From assembly GCA_016719385.1 (NCBI GenBank), contig JADJZA010000008.1, forward strand, positions 1 through 64,000: 64,000 bases of DNA. Reading direction: 5' to 3'. The position numbers were made by a program, and so were the translations under genes. Shown piece after piece: positions 20,390 to 27,916 of the stretch (its first letter is position 1; each line of letters opens with the position of its first letter). The stretch comes from Candidatus Microthrix subdominans (GTDB lineage Bacteria > Actinomycetota > Acidimicrobiia > Acidimicrobiales > Microtrichaceae). The notes beneath the pieces are model-generated. The model saw only the letters and a program-made list of their open reading frames with translations, was not told the origin of the DNA and ran no database searches.

Positions 20390-20568
20390 GCACCCTCCTT
20401 CCAGTTGTTGTTGTTTGACTGCACCGCTGGGCATAGCCACCAGCCGTGCCGGACTGCTGCACATACGCAGCACTTGCCTTCTTCTGGTATACGCTGCGCT
20501 TACGCAGCAGTCAATGAGGTTTGTTCATTCCACAACACCGACCGGACCAACCCACTACCTGGTGGGTG

Positions 20569-20736
20569 CTACCGGCGGCCTCTCAGCAGCCAGCCGACGA
20601 TCCCGGCCGTCACGACCAGCACGGTCGCAGTCGGCAACATCGGCTCCACCAACACCCACACCGCCCGGGCATAGGCCGCCACGATGAGTACCACCATGGC
20701 GGCCTGTACGACCTGGCGGACCAACTTGGTCCACAC
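20569..20736 (-). CDS. 55-aa protein with two membrane helices
   Basis: GTG 20736 opens a 55-residue frame that ends at TAG 20569. It has two hydrophobic segments, VVQAAMVVLIVAAYARAVWV and LPTATVLVVTAGIVGWLL, joined by a short loop (VEPM), with a basic end RGRR. It begins 12 bases after the stop of the next upstream membrane-protein gene on the same strand. The pattern (Lys/Arg outside, two clean helices) makes chance unlikely. It is probably a small membrane component of the transfer apparatus (inference from position). Confidence 0.6.
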   Translation of the reverse strand: MWTKLVRQVVQAAMVVLIVAAYARAVWVLVEPMLPTATVLVVTAGIVGWLLRGRR

Positions 20737-20748
20737 GACCGAACCCGC

Positions 20749-20982
20749 TCAGACGTCCGGGAAACCGTCATGGACGTTGCCCCGACGCTCGGCCTCTTCG
20801 GCCATGGCAACGAAAGCCGACCGCGTCAACCCATGCAGCTCCCGCTGGGCCCGCATGGCCTCAGCCCGAATCCGCATCGCCTCCGACGCATACCCACCAC
20901 CACCGAGCCGGAAGCCCAACAGGTAGGCCAACACCGCCACGGCCAGAAGCAGCCCGACGGCCAAGATGAGGAGGGGGATCAT
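20749..20982 (-). CDS. single-pass membrane protein, 77 aa
   Basis: ATG 20982 overlaps the stop of the preceding gene. Residues 2-24 (IPLLILAVGLLLAVAVLAYL) form one N-terminal membrane helix. The rest is a charged amphipathic helix (ASEAMRIRAEAMRAQRELHG, MAEEAERRGN). This is a typical small element-borne membrane protein; no family is recognised. It is part of the run of overlapping small genes ahead of the coupling ATPase. Confidence 0.65.
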   Translation of the reverse strand: MIPLLILAVGLLLAVAVLAYLLGFRLGGGGYASEAMRIRAEAMRAQRELHGLTRSAFVAMAEEAERRGNVHDGFPDV

Positions 20983-21281
20983 CGGCGTCCCTCCCGGTTC
21001 AGGTCCTCGATGGTCGAGGCGATGATCTCGCCCTTGCCCATCCGAGCAACATCTGCAAAGAACCGCAGATCGTCAGCCATGAAGGCATCGCCCTGGGCCA
21101 ACGTCGCCGCCCAACGAGACAACATGGCCTGCCCGGTCATGGCCTCCCGCGTCAGCTGATCCACCGCCTGGAGTTTGACCGCCTGCACCGCAGTGTGGGC
21201 TTGCACCGAAGCAGCCCGCACCACCGCATGACGCTCGATCTGGGTCAACGTCCGGCCCGTCCTCCGGTCCCTGGCCACCAT
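20979..21281 (-). CDS. helical protein of the transfer operon, about 100 aa
   Basis: The frame opens at 21296 (GTG) or at ATG 21281, which has a GGGGGG stretch just upstream and is preferred. The product is helical: LTQIERHAVVRAASVQAHTA, LQAVDQLTREAMTGQAMLSR, WAATLAQGDAFMADDLRFFA and a C-terminus MGKGEIIASTIEDLNREGRR. It has no membrane segment or known motif. It is the first gene of the minus-strand transfer operon, divergent from the gene at 21411. The operon promoter should lie between 21297 and 21410, but I see no clear -35/-10 pair. Confidence 0.6.
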   Translation of the reverse strand: MVARDRRTGRTLTQIERHAVVRAASVQAHTAVQAVKLQAVDQLTREAMTGQAMLSRWAATLAQGDAFMADDLRFFADVARMGKGEIIASTIEDLNREGRR

Positions 21282-21410
21282 CCCGGCCCCCCACACTGGG
21301 CACTACTTCCCCACGAGAACGTGGTACAAGTTCTGACATGTCTCTGGTCCTTCCAATCGGAATCTGTGAACAGAACCCATTGGACAGAAGAACCCACCGG
21401 CAGTCGTGAC

Positions 21411-22206
21411 ATGGAAATGACACCCGACAACGACACCATCGAGCGGCACCAGCAACCGGGCGAGGACGAGCTGAGCAAGGCAGGAACGGCTGGGGACCAA
21501 CCCAACGACCCTGATGCCGAGACCGGAACCGGGCTCTACAAGGCCGTCCACGACGAACTGCTCACCATGCGCAAACACCGAGACGGGGTGACAATCGGGA
21601 ACCTGGCCCACACCACCGCAATCCTCGAAGTCCTCGGCGCCGGTGACCCGCGCCTCGCCTACAACCAGCTCAAACACGTCCTGTTGAGCCTCGACCAAGA
21701 CCTTGCCGTCACTGCAGCCGGGTACTCACTCGGATACGCCAGCGACTACGACAGCCACCTCGGCCGACTTGACGACTTCGGACGGGACTACACCTACGAC
21801 CAACGCCAAGCCCGGAGGTACAGCGACAAGGGCATTGAGCAGATAGCTCGGCACATCTCCAGTGAGTGGATGCTCGAAGCCTCACCGACGCTCACTATTG
21901 AGGTGGTGAAGGCCAACGACGAGGTGCTGGAACTGGTCATAAGGTCCGAGCGATTGGCCATTGTTGAGATGCGAGATCCGGTGGTGGAGATGGTCAGCTC
22001 GACCGGCAAGCGAGAGAGCTTCCCGGTCGATTGGCGGCCGCTGGCAGGCGAAGCAGGAGCGCTACGACAAGAAGCGAGCGTTCGAACAGACCAGCTACGT
22101 CAGCCCGATGTTGCCGTCTCAGTGCTATGGACGGGAGAGGCATGGCCGTTGTTTCATCTTGCCGTTCTTCGCGGACTCGATGGAGCTTCACTGCCGCTCG
22201 ATCTAA
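21411..22206 (+). pseudogene. hypothetical protein, probably one frameshift
   Basis: From ATG 21411 the frame gives an acidic N-terminus (MEMTPDNDTIERHQQPGEDE) and then a folded part: LYKAVHDELLTMRKHRDGVT, HTTAILEVLGAGDPRLAYNQ, YDSHLGRLDDFGRDYTYDQR and ISSEWMLEASPTLTIEVVKA. Near 22030 the better continuation is in another frame: WQAKQERYDKKRAFEQTSYV, then SPMLPSQCYGRERHGRCFIL, ending ADSMELHCRSI at 22206. That end is rich in Cys and His. No family is recognised. The upstream frame to 21195 runs through the divergent promoter region and is unlikely to be coding. Confidence 0.45.
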
Positions 22207-22402
22207 TGACGTTTGGCGCTCGTGCGACTGTCAGTCGCTGTTTCTTGGATAAAGCCGGGTCTGCGGACCCGCCATGACGTTTTACGTCCGCAGGGTACCG
22301 CCAACCATCACTGTCGGACCGCGAGCCGACTGGGGAAAGTCACAATGATCACCGGATGGGCAGTTGACAACGGCCAACCTTTAGTTGCCAGCGTAACTGC
22401 GG

Positions 22403-22408
22403 TACAAT
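22403..22408 (+). promoter_or_regulatory. -10 box suggesting a leaderless erm transcript
   Basis: TACAAT at 22403-22408 lies seven bases before ATG 22416. A start about seven bases below a -10 box would put the RNA end at or next to that ATG. No ribosome site precedes either ATG 22407 or ATG 22416. Both facts fit leaderless translation from 22416. The -35 region is weak. Confidence 0.4.
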
Positions 22409-22415
22409 GGCAAAC

Positions 22416-23192
22416 ATGGCATATTCCGCAAAAGACCGCAGGCGACGCCAACTGTCGCAGAATCTCCTGACCTCCTCTGGTGTGAAGAAGTATCTTGGCG
22501 CGCTAGGGACCAATACGTGCGACTTGCTCGTCGAGGTAGGAGCGGGCCGAGGCACCCTTACGGCCGAACTAGCGAATTTCGCAGACAATGTCGATGCCTT
22601 CGAACTGGATCCAGAGTTCGCCAAGGCCGCCTCTAAGGCAACCAGCCAATTGCCGAACGTTCAAGTGCATCTCGGTGACTTCCTGGGTTCGAGTGTCCCC
22701 GCTACCCCGTTCACCTTGGCCGGAAACCTTCCATTCTCCCGTACTAATGAAATCATGAGATGGGCACTGGCAGCCCGGACTCTCGAACGGGCGGTGGTCA
22801 TTACACAACTAGAATTCGCGCGGAAACGGGCAGGCGACTATGGGCGATGGAGTCTCGCGACGGTCCAAAGCTGGCCGACTCATGATTGGCGTCTCGTTGG
22901 TAAGATATCAAGGCACGACTTCCGACCGGTCCCGAAGGTAGACGCAGGCATCCTGGAGCTCACGGCGCGACCATCCCCGCTGATCGTGCACTCAGCGATG
23001 AATCATTATAAGGATTTGGTGGCCCTCGGTTTCGGCGGCAAGGGAGGGAGTCTGTTCCGCTCGCTTCGACCTAGGTACTCTCATAGAACCCTACTGCGGG
23101 CCTTCAGCCGTGCCGAAGTACCCGAGAAGACGGTCGTTGCGTTTGTTCATCCGGATCAATGGCTCCAGATATTCAATCAACTTGAGCCCTAG
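22416..23192 (+). CDS. Erm-type 23S rRNA adenine N6-methyltransferase
   Basis: The 258-residue product belongs to the KsgA/Erm family. RRRRQLSQNLLTSSGVKKYL is the SQNFL-type N-terminal motif, LLVEVGAGRGTLTAELA is SAM motif I, VDAFELDPEFA is motif II, FTLAGNLPFSRTNEIMRWAL is motif IV (N-L-P-F), and FRPVPKVDAGILEL is the conserved distal segment. The C-terminal GGKGGSLFRSLRPRYSHRTL is closer to actinobacterial Erm proteins than to KsgA. Erm enzymes methylate A2058 of 23S rRNA and give macrolide/lincosamide/streptogramin resistance, often as self-protection by producers. ATG 22407 is also possible. GC is lower than in the flanks. It is followed by the cytidylyltransferase on the same strand. Confidence 0.75.
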   Translation: MAYSAKDRRRRQLSQNLLTSSGVKKYLGALGTNTCDLLVEVGAGRGTLTAELANFADNVDAFELDPEFAKAASKATSQLPNVQVHLGDFLGSSVPATPFTLAGNLPFSRTNEIMRWALAARTLERAVVITQLEFARKRAGDYGRWSLATVQSWPTHDWRLVGKISRHDFRPVPKVDAGILELTARPSPLIVHSAMNHYKDLVALGFGGKGGSLFRSLRPRYSHRTLLRAFSRAEVPEKTVVAFVHPDQWLQIFNQLEP

Positions 23193-23339
23193 AGCGACGC
23201 GCTTGGCCGCCCACCGGCGGTCCGGCTCCGGCAAGCTCCGCGACGACTACCAGATCTTGATGACGAACAAAGGTCGATACCCTGCGACTGGATCATCAGC
23301 TTGGCCAGAACCCATCGTGGACGTACTACACTCACCAGT

Positions 23340-23744
23340 ATGCCGGAGACTATTGTATACGCGGACATAGTTGGAGATCTCTTTCATGCGGGCCACGTCA
23401 GTCTTCTGAGGACCGCCCGCTCAATGGGTGATCAGCTCATCGTCGGAGTGCATGGGGACGATGACGTTGCGCTGTATAAGCGACTGCCCGTCCTAACCAT
23501 GGCGGGGTGCCGCTACTGCGACACGGTAATACCATCTGCACCGTTGGTCATTACTGAAGAGTTCTTGGGTCAGTACTCGATCGATGTAGTAGTCCACGGC
23601 GACGACATCGACGATGCGAGTCTCCAACATTCATATGGAGTGCCGCTGGCGCTAGGCATCATGCACCTGGTTCCGTATAGCACGGTAGTGTCGACTACCG
23701 AGATCATTCACCGGATCACTTGCCGAGCAGACTTGGCGGTCTAG
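23340..23744 (+). CDS. small cytidylyltransferase
   Basis: The 134-residue product starts MPETIVYADIVGDLFHAGHV. HAGH is the HxGH nucleotide-binding motif of the TagD/ethanolamine-phosphate cytidylyltransferase family. LLRTARSMGDQLIVGVHGDD, YCDTVIPSAPLVITEEFL, IDVVVHGDDID and the end YSTVVSTTEIIHRI (family RTxGISTTxII) complete the fold. Such enzymes make a CDP-alcohol from CTP and an alcohol phosphate (glycerol-3-phosphate, ethanolamine phosphate or similar). The usual R of the RTxG motif is replaced (YSTVVSTT), so substrate choice may differ. The CDP-alcohol phosphotransferase lies 62 bases downstream, so the two probably act in sequence. Confidence 0.8.
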   Translation: MPETIVYADIVGDLFHAGHVSLLRTARSMGDQLIVGVHGDDDVALYKRLPVLTMAGCRYCDTVIPSAPLVITEEFLGQYSIDVVVHGDDIDDASLQHSYGVPLALGIMHLVPYSTVVSTTEIIHRITCRADLAV

Positions 23745-23806
23745 CTCAAGCAACTCCAGTGATGCCAGAGGATTTCACCCACCTTAGCTAGGAGAGAAGC
23801 CGTATC

Positions 23807-24457
23807 GTGATTATCGGAAGCGAAAATTGGTTCGATGCCATCGTTCGGCGTCTCTCTGGGCCCGTGGCGGCCTACCTTGCTCAGAAACGAATTGTCACTG
23901 CCGATCGCATTTCGCTCCTGGGTCTCTTCCTAGGAGGCTTAGCATCACCTGCACTTGTGCTGGGCGATCAATGGCTGCTTGCGACGATATCGTTCCTCCT
24001 AGGCGACTTTGCAGACTACGTAGACGGCGATGTTGCCCGCGCCCAAGGAACCGCGTCGAATCGAGGTGACATTCTCGACGGGATCATCGATCGGTACGTG
24101 GATGCGTCCATACTCATGGCAATGACACTGAATGCGTCTGGCCTAGTGGGAGGGTCGGCTTCTTCGCCGGTCTTTGGGGCTGGTAGTTGGCTTACGGTAG
24201 CCGTCGGCCTTATAGCAATATTTGGCGCCATAATGCCCTCGTATGTTCGGGCGGTCGCGAGCGCCAACGGGATCACCACACCGGAGTCGATAGGCGGCCG
24301 AGGTACGCGTAATGCGATCATAGTGATTGGCTTGGCACTGGGCCTTCCGGCTCAGGGGCTTCTGCTGGTAGCTTTTGCAGGCAATGGTGCTGCACTTCAT
24401 CGACTCTACGTCGCTCTCTGGAGTAGTGAAGGGCAAGATTCCGAAGTTGCGCCTTAA
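23807..24457 (+). CDS. CDP-alcohol phosphatidyltransferase family membrane enzyme
   Basis: GTG 23807 follows AGGAGAG and encodes 216 residues. The family signature is complete: VDGDVARAQGTASNRGDILD then GIIDRYVDAS, i.e. DG-x2-AR-x8-G-x3-D-x3-D, which binds CDP and metal. Five to six hydrophobic helices surround it (ISLLGLFLGGLASPALVLG, WLLATISFLLGDFADYV, LTVAVGLIAIFGAIMPSYV, NAIIVIGLALGLPAQGLLLV). These enzymes transfer an alcohol phosphate from CDP-alcohol to another alcohol, usually lipid, at the membrane. With the upstream cytidylyltransferase this is a Kennedy-like pair. Its stop overlaps that of the convergent dioxygenase. Confidence 0.85.
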   Translation: MIIGSENWFDAIVRRLSGPVAAYLAQKRIVTADRISLLGLFLGGLASPALVLGDQWLLATISFLLGDFADYVDGDVARAQGTASNRGDILDGIIDRYVDASILMAMTLNASGLVGGSASSPVFGAGSWLTVAVGLIAIFGAIMPSYVRAVASANGITTPESIGGRGTRNAIIVIGLALGLPAQGLLLVAFAGNGAALHRLYVALWSSEGQDSEVAP

Positions 24458-25287
24458 CCGCCGAAATCACCCTCGATCTCGTGAGCTGACGGCCTTGAGG
24501 TTAGGTAGGATCCGTCCTTGTTCACAGGGCGCCCGAGGAAGTCGTCTGAGATGGACATTCGCACTCGCTGCCCTGAGAAGTCGCCTCCTTCTAACTCGAA
24601 CTCGGCTCTTTTATCTATATAATATCGCTTTCTGAAATCACCAGCCGAAGCCGCGTTGTATGTAATGTATCCGGTCCGTCGAGGCTGTCTGGTGGTATTA
24701 GCGTCGGAACGGTGGGGTACGTAGCTATGAAAGAATAGGAGGTCGCCCGGTTCCAGCTCCAAGGGTCGCCACTTAAGGCTTGCGACGATTGAGGGGTCGA
24801 TACGACCGCGATCGTTTGGCAGAATGCCAGCCCCAGGCAGACTTGAAGCCACGTGCAGGCATCCATTGGCTTGGGTGGAAGGATCGACGGGTACCATTAC
24901 TGATATGTGGTAGTCGGCGAATCGGTATGCAGTAGCGTCTTGATGTGGGGCAAATCCCCCGCCGCCCGGGTGCTTGTAGTTGATCTTCTCCTTGAACAAG
25001 GCAGGCGTCTCACCAAATAGCTGCCCCAACACTGATCGAATACGGACATGGAATGCAAGACCGGCAAGTACGGCCGAGTGGGGTACGAAGTCTTCGCTTC
25101 GCGCGAGTACAGGGCCCCAGTCAGTTGCTTCGAAGTGATGAAGTCCGGGGCCGCCATGGCTGGCCCAATGCCCGACCGCGTCGACTGCCCTATCTATGGC
25201 AGCCACCTCGGTGTTCGAGATGACACGTGGCAACACGAGCCACCCGTCTCGCTGGAATTTGGTTAGGTCAGCGGCAGCTAGCTCCAT
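24454..25287 (-). CDS. PhyH-family Fe(II)/2-oxoglutarate dioxygenase
   Basis: This 277-residue protein starts MELAAADLTKFQRDGWLVLP, typical of phytanoyl-CoA dioxygenase-like enzymes. INYKHPGGGGFAPHQDATAY carries the HxD iron ligands (H-Q-D), VMVPVDPSTQANGCLHVASS follows, and LEPGDLLFFHSYVPHRSDAN holds the distal His, with RRTGYITYNAA giving the 2-oxoglutarate arginine. The family hydroxylates small molecules, including phosphonates and amino compounds as well as fatty acyl groups. It is the last gene of the minus-strand cluster and probably does a late hydroxylation (inference). A gap of 277 bases without recognised features separates it from the GNAT gene. Confidence 0.8.
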   Translation of the reverse strand: MELAAADLTKFQRDGWLVLPRVISNTEVAAIDRAVDAVGHWASHGGPGLHHFEATDWGPVLARSEDFVPHSAVLAGLAFHVRIRSVLGQLFGETPALFKEKINYKHPGGGGFAPHQDATAYRFADYHISVMVPVDPSTQANGCLHVASSLPGAGILPNDRGRIDPSIVASLKWRPLELEPGDLLFFHSYVPHRSDANTTRQPRRTGYITYNAASAGDFRKRYYIDKRAEFELEGGDFSGQRVRMSISDDFLGRPVNKDGSYLTSRPSAHEIEGDFGG

Positions 25288-25564
25288 AGTTGCTCAGCGT
25301 AGGCGTTCAGAGATGGTCCATCCTTGAAAGCCGTCGAAGAAGGACTCTGTGAGAGGTTGTCCTGATCGAGGGCGGGTCCATTGGGCTGGCTGCGGATCCG
25401 AACGACCCGCGTCTCTGGCGGCGGATCGTCGCTGCGTCACAGACTTCGTAGTTCAGCTCACGGGTGTAGGACTCCACGAGGCTGGGGGCACAATCTCAGA
25501 GTCCGAACGATCACGCGATCTCAATTAGAGAAACGTACCCCTAAGAACGAACAGGCATGACCCA

Positions 25565-26119
25565 CTAGGAATTCAGTACCATCGGCACGGATGGGAGGTT
25601 GTCCGTCGATGGAGGCCCGTTGGTGACGAATCCGAGTGACTCGTAGAAGGGAACAGCGTATTGACTCGATGAGACCCAAATCAGCTCGAAACCGGCCAAC
25701 CTGGCGTCGATGATTGCTTCGGACACTAAGAGTGACCCTGCGCCGCAGCGGCTTGCGTCTGGATCGACGAATACTTCGCGGATCCGTGCTGCGGTGCAGG
25801 ATGGGTCGGCCGCCCATCCGCCGCAACCCCTGACGCTGTTACCGACGTCCACGACGACCCAGAACGACATGGCGTCTAATTCAAGTGCGAAGGCATCGGA
25901 GCGCAAGTGCCGTTCGTGGCGATCGAACGCAACTTTACTGTGTAGATGACCGGAAAGTCCTCGCAGGGACCGGTTGATCAGGTCCCTAAGCACTTCGGTG
26001 TCGTCGGGCGAGTTGTAGCGGCGGATGCTGAACGTCGAAGGCCCGCCACAACGAGCCCTGTGATTTCTGTGCTCGACTCCTGACCTGGATGGCTTCTCAG
26101 AATTCAACACGTCGGCCAT
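25565..26119 (-). CDS. GNAT-family N-acetyltransferase
   Basis: The 184-residue product starts at ATG 26119, overlapping the end of the oxidoreductase gene by 23 bases. A longer frame exists but would overlap it by 120 bases. FSIRRYNSPDDTEVLRDLIN opens the fold, FWVVVDVGNSVRGCGGW is the central sheet, and IREVFVDPDASRCGAGSLLV is motif A, where R-C-G-A-G binds the pyrophosphate of acetyl-CoA. ELIWVSSSQYAVPFYESLGF is motif B. It acetylates an amine, possibly the amine introduced by the cluster's aminotransferase (inference). Confidence 0.75.
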   Translation of the reverse strand: MADVLNSEKPSRSGVEHRNHRARCGGPSTFSIRRYNSPDDTEVLRDLINRSLRGLSGHLHSKVAFDRHERHLRSDAFALELDAMSFWVVVDVGNSVRGCGGWAADPSCTAARIREVFVDPDASRCGAGSLLVSEAIIDARLAGFELIWVSSSQYAVPFYESLGFVTNGPPSTDNLPSVPMVLNS

Positions 26120-27101
26120 TCTCCGAAGCAGAAAGGTAGGCGGCGTCGAGCACGGCCATGATGGAGAAGGCTTCTGAAAGAAGTCGCTCGGGGCGTTCGC
26201 GTCTTTCCATGTAGCCACTGGCCTCGTTTAGGAGGGCAGCGAACCAATTGCCGTGGCGCGGGTCGTCAAACTCGGATGGGATGGACTCGCTGACAAGGTG
26301 GCTACCTTGTACAGACTTGATGGTATCGCCATCGAGCGCCACTTCACCGTGAGCACCACACAGTTTGTAGGAAGTCGAACGTCGGTCAGCCCTCCAGGTG
26401 AGGAGAATCTCAACGGTCACTGCTCCGAACTCGAGTAGAAGCCTCGCTTCATCTTCCGTGTCGGTGAATGCGCCGAGTGTGGGACACGACAGCACGCACC
26501 TCACGGCTGACGGGCTTCTACCTAGGAGCCGACTCGCGAGGTAGATGCTGTGAGGACCGTGATCGAGGACTATGCCCCCACCAGAAACTTCCAACTCTCG
26601 CCGCCAGTTGGGCCTCCATTCGGATACTCCACGAGCGTGACCGACACGACGGATCTCAAAGGTGGCGCTCTGTACCTCGCCGACTGTTGAAGTGCAAACT
26701 TCGTTAAGTCTGCGTATACCTGGTGCAAATGCGTAATTGTGGGCCGGGTAGACCGTTCCGGAGCTGGTGCCCATTTGTTCCATCAGTCGCATTGCCTCTT
26801 CACCGCTGCACACAAGAGGCTTCTCGCATATCACGAATAGGTCGCGTTCGAGGCAGGCGGCGAGAATATCTGAGTGAGAAGCTGGTGGAGTACAGATGTC
26901 AACGAAATCAAGACCTTCTGCATCCAGGGCTTCCTCGATAGTCCCATACGCTGATGCATAAGGGAACCTACGCAAGCCAGCTATCCTGCGACTGGGCGTC
27001 TTGTCCACGATCGAGGCAATCTGGAGGCCGGGATTGAAGTCGTACCCATCTGCATGCCCTTCAGCGATAACGCCGTAACCTACCAACACTCCACGCTTCA
27101 C
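26097..27101 (-). CDS. Gfo/Idh/MocA-family oxidoreductase
   Basis: GTG 27101 is chosen because it begins the Rossmann fold directly (VKRGVLVGYGVIAEGHADGY); the frame stays open upstream through the previous gene's end. The 334-residue product has FVDICTPPASHSDILAACLE, the family EKP motif in LFVICEKPLVCSGEEA, NYAFAPGIRRLNEV, and GGGIVLDHGPHSIYLASRLL with the catalytic D-x3-H pattern. These NAD(P) enzymes oxidise or reduce sugars and cyclitols such as myo-inositol. Next to an inositol-monophosphatase-like gene and an aminotransferase, oxidation of a cyclitol or sugar to a ketone for transamination is a plausible role. Confidence 0.8.
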   Translation of the reverse strand: MKRGVLVGYGVIAEGHADGYDFNPGLQIASIVDKTPSRRIAGLRRFPYASAYGTIEEALDAEGLDFVDICTPPASHSDILAACLERDLFVICEKPLVCSGEEAMRLMEQMGTSSGTVYPAHNYAFAPGIRRLNEVCTSTVGEVQSATFEIRRVGHARGVSEWRPNWRRELEVSGGGIVLDHGPHSIYLASRLLGRSPSAVRCVLSCPTLGAFTDTEDEARLLLEFGAVTVEILLTWRADRRSTSYKLCGAHGEVALDGDTIKSVQGSHLVSESIPSEFDDPRHGNWFAALLNEASGYMERRERPERLLSEAFSIMAVLDAAYLSASENGRRVEF

Positions 27102-27108
27102 CAACGAT

Positions 27109-27876
27109 CTACCCTTTTCCCGTCCGGTGCCAATTCGGAGGCTGGAGCGACTCAGAGGCTGGCACCAAAACGACACTGTATCGATAGGGCGAGTTCCGAT
27201 GCCCCTGCAGGTCTGAATCGTAAAACTCGGCGGTGTACCCGAACTCAGCCGCTGCGTCCGTGAACCATAATCTATCGATGTAGAGATGGCTTAGTCCAGC
27301 GTACCTCGTATCGTAGTCAGTGCTGCCGGAAGCGCGACGCGCCGAAACGGACTGCTCTTGAAGGGATGCATCCGAGACATCGAGGATCCCTACTGACTTG
27401 CGCGCCTTTCGAGTCATCCGACTCAAGACCCGAAGAGCTACATCATGGGTCTCCAGATATTGAAAGACACTATGGCAAAACACGTGATCATACGCCTCAT
27501 CCACATCGAGATCGATCGCATCGCTCGTTTCGAGCCGAGCAGAGGGAAGCAGTGAACGCCCGACATCGATAAGACTTGGTGAGTAGTCGATCCCTCCGAT
27601 GCTCGTTCCCAACTCATCTAGGGGGATCAGAAATGCGCCAGCTCCGCATCCGACTTCGAACACGGATGCACCTGACTGAATTTTCATTCGCTCAGCCATT
27701 GAAAGCACGTATCTGCGCCAATCGTCAACCGAGATGGCGTCGCCGACGTTGTCGAAACCATCTAACTGAATGGCGCGTTCGAGGGCAGCTAAATTTTCGT
27801 ACCCGCTCCTTAATCCCCAGATTTCGCGCCATCGATCAGTCACAGGGAGCGAGTCCTCATAGTGGTATCGCCCCAT
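27109..27876 (-). CDS. class I SAM-dependent methyltransferase
   Basis: This 255-residue protein carries motif I in SVFEVGCGAGAFLIPLDELG, motif II as IGGIDYSPSLIDVG, the motif-III-type stretch RLETSDAIDLDV and VFCHSVFQYLETHDVALRVL. The N-terminal helix region (MGRYHYEDSLPVTDRWREIW, WRRYVLSMAERMKIQ) probably forms a lid over the substrate. It is closest to small-molecule methyltransferases of the Methyltransf_11/25 type. It ends seven bases before the start of the oxidoreductase gene. The substrate is unknown. Confidence 0.8.
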   Translation of the reverse strand: MGRYHYEDSLPVTDRWREIWGLRSGYENLAALERAIQLDGFDNVGDAISVDDWRRYVLSMAERMKIQSGASVFEVGCGAGAFLIPLDELGTSIGGIDYSPSLIDVGRSLLPSARLETSDAIDLDVDEAYDHVFCHSVFQYLETHDVALRVLSRMTRKARKSVGILDVSDASLQEQSVSARRASGSTDYDTRYAGLSHLYIDRLWFTDAAAEFGYTAEFYDSDLQGHRNSPYRYSVVLVPASESLQPPNWHRTGKG

Positions 27877-27916
27877 TTTGTGGACTCTACGACCTCACCA
27901 GCGCCCTGAGTCGTGT

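Noticed and set aside
22416..23192. KsgA (16S rRNA dimethyltransferase)
   Set aside because: The NLPF motif and C-terminal segment are closer to Erm; foreign composition and position in a cluster also disfavour a housekeeping gene. It is not fully excluded without a tree.
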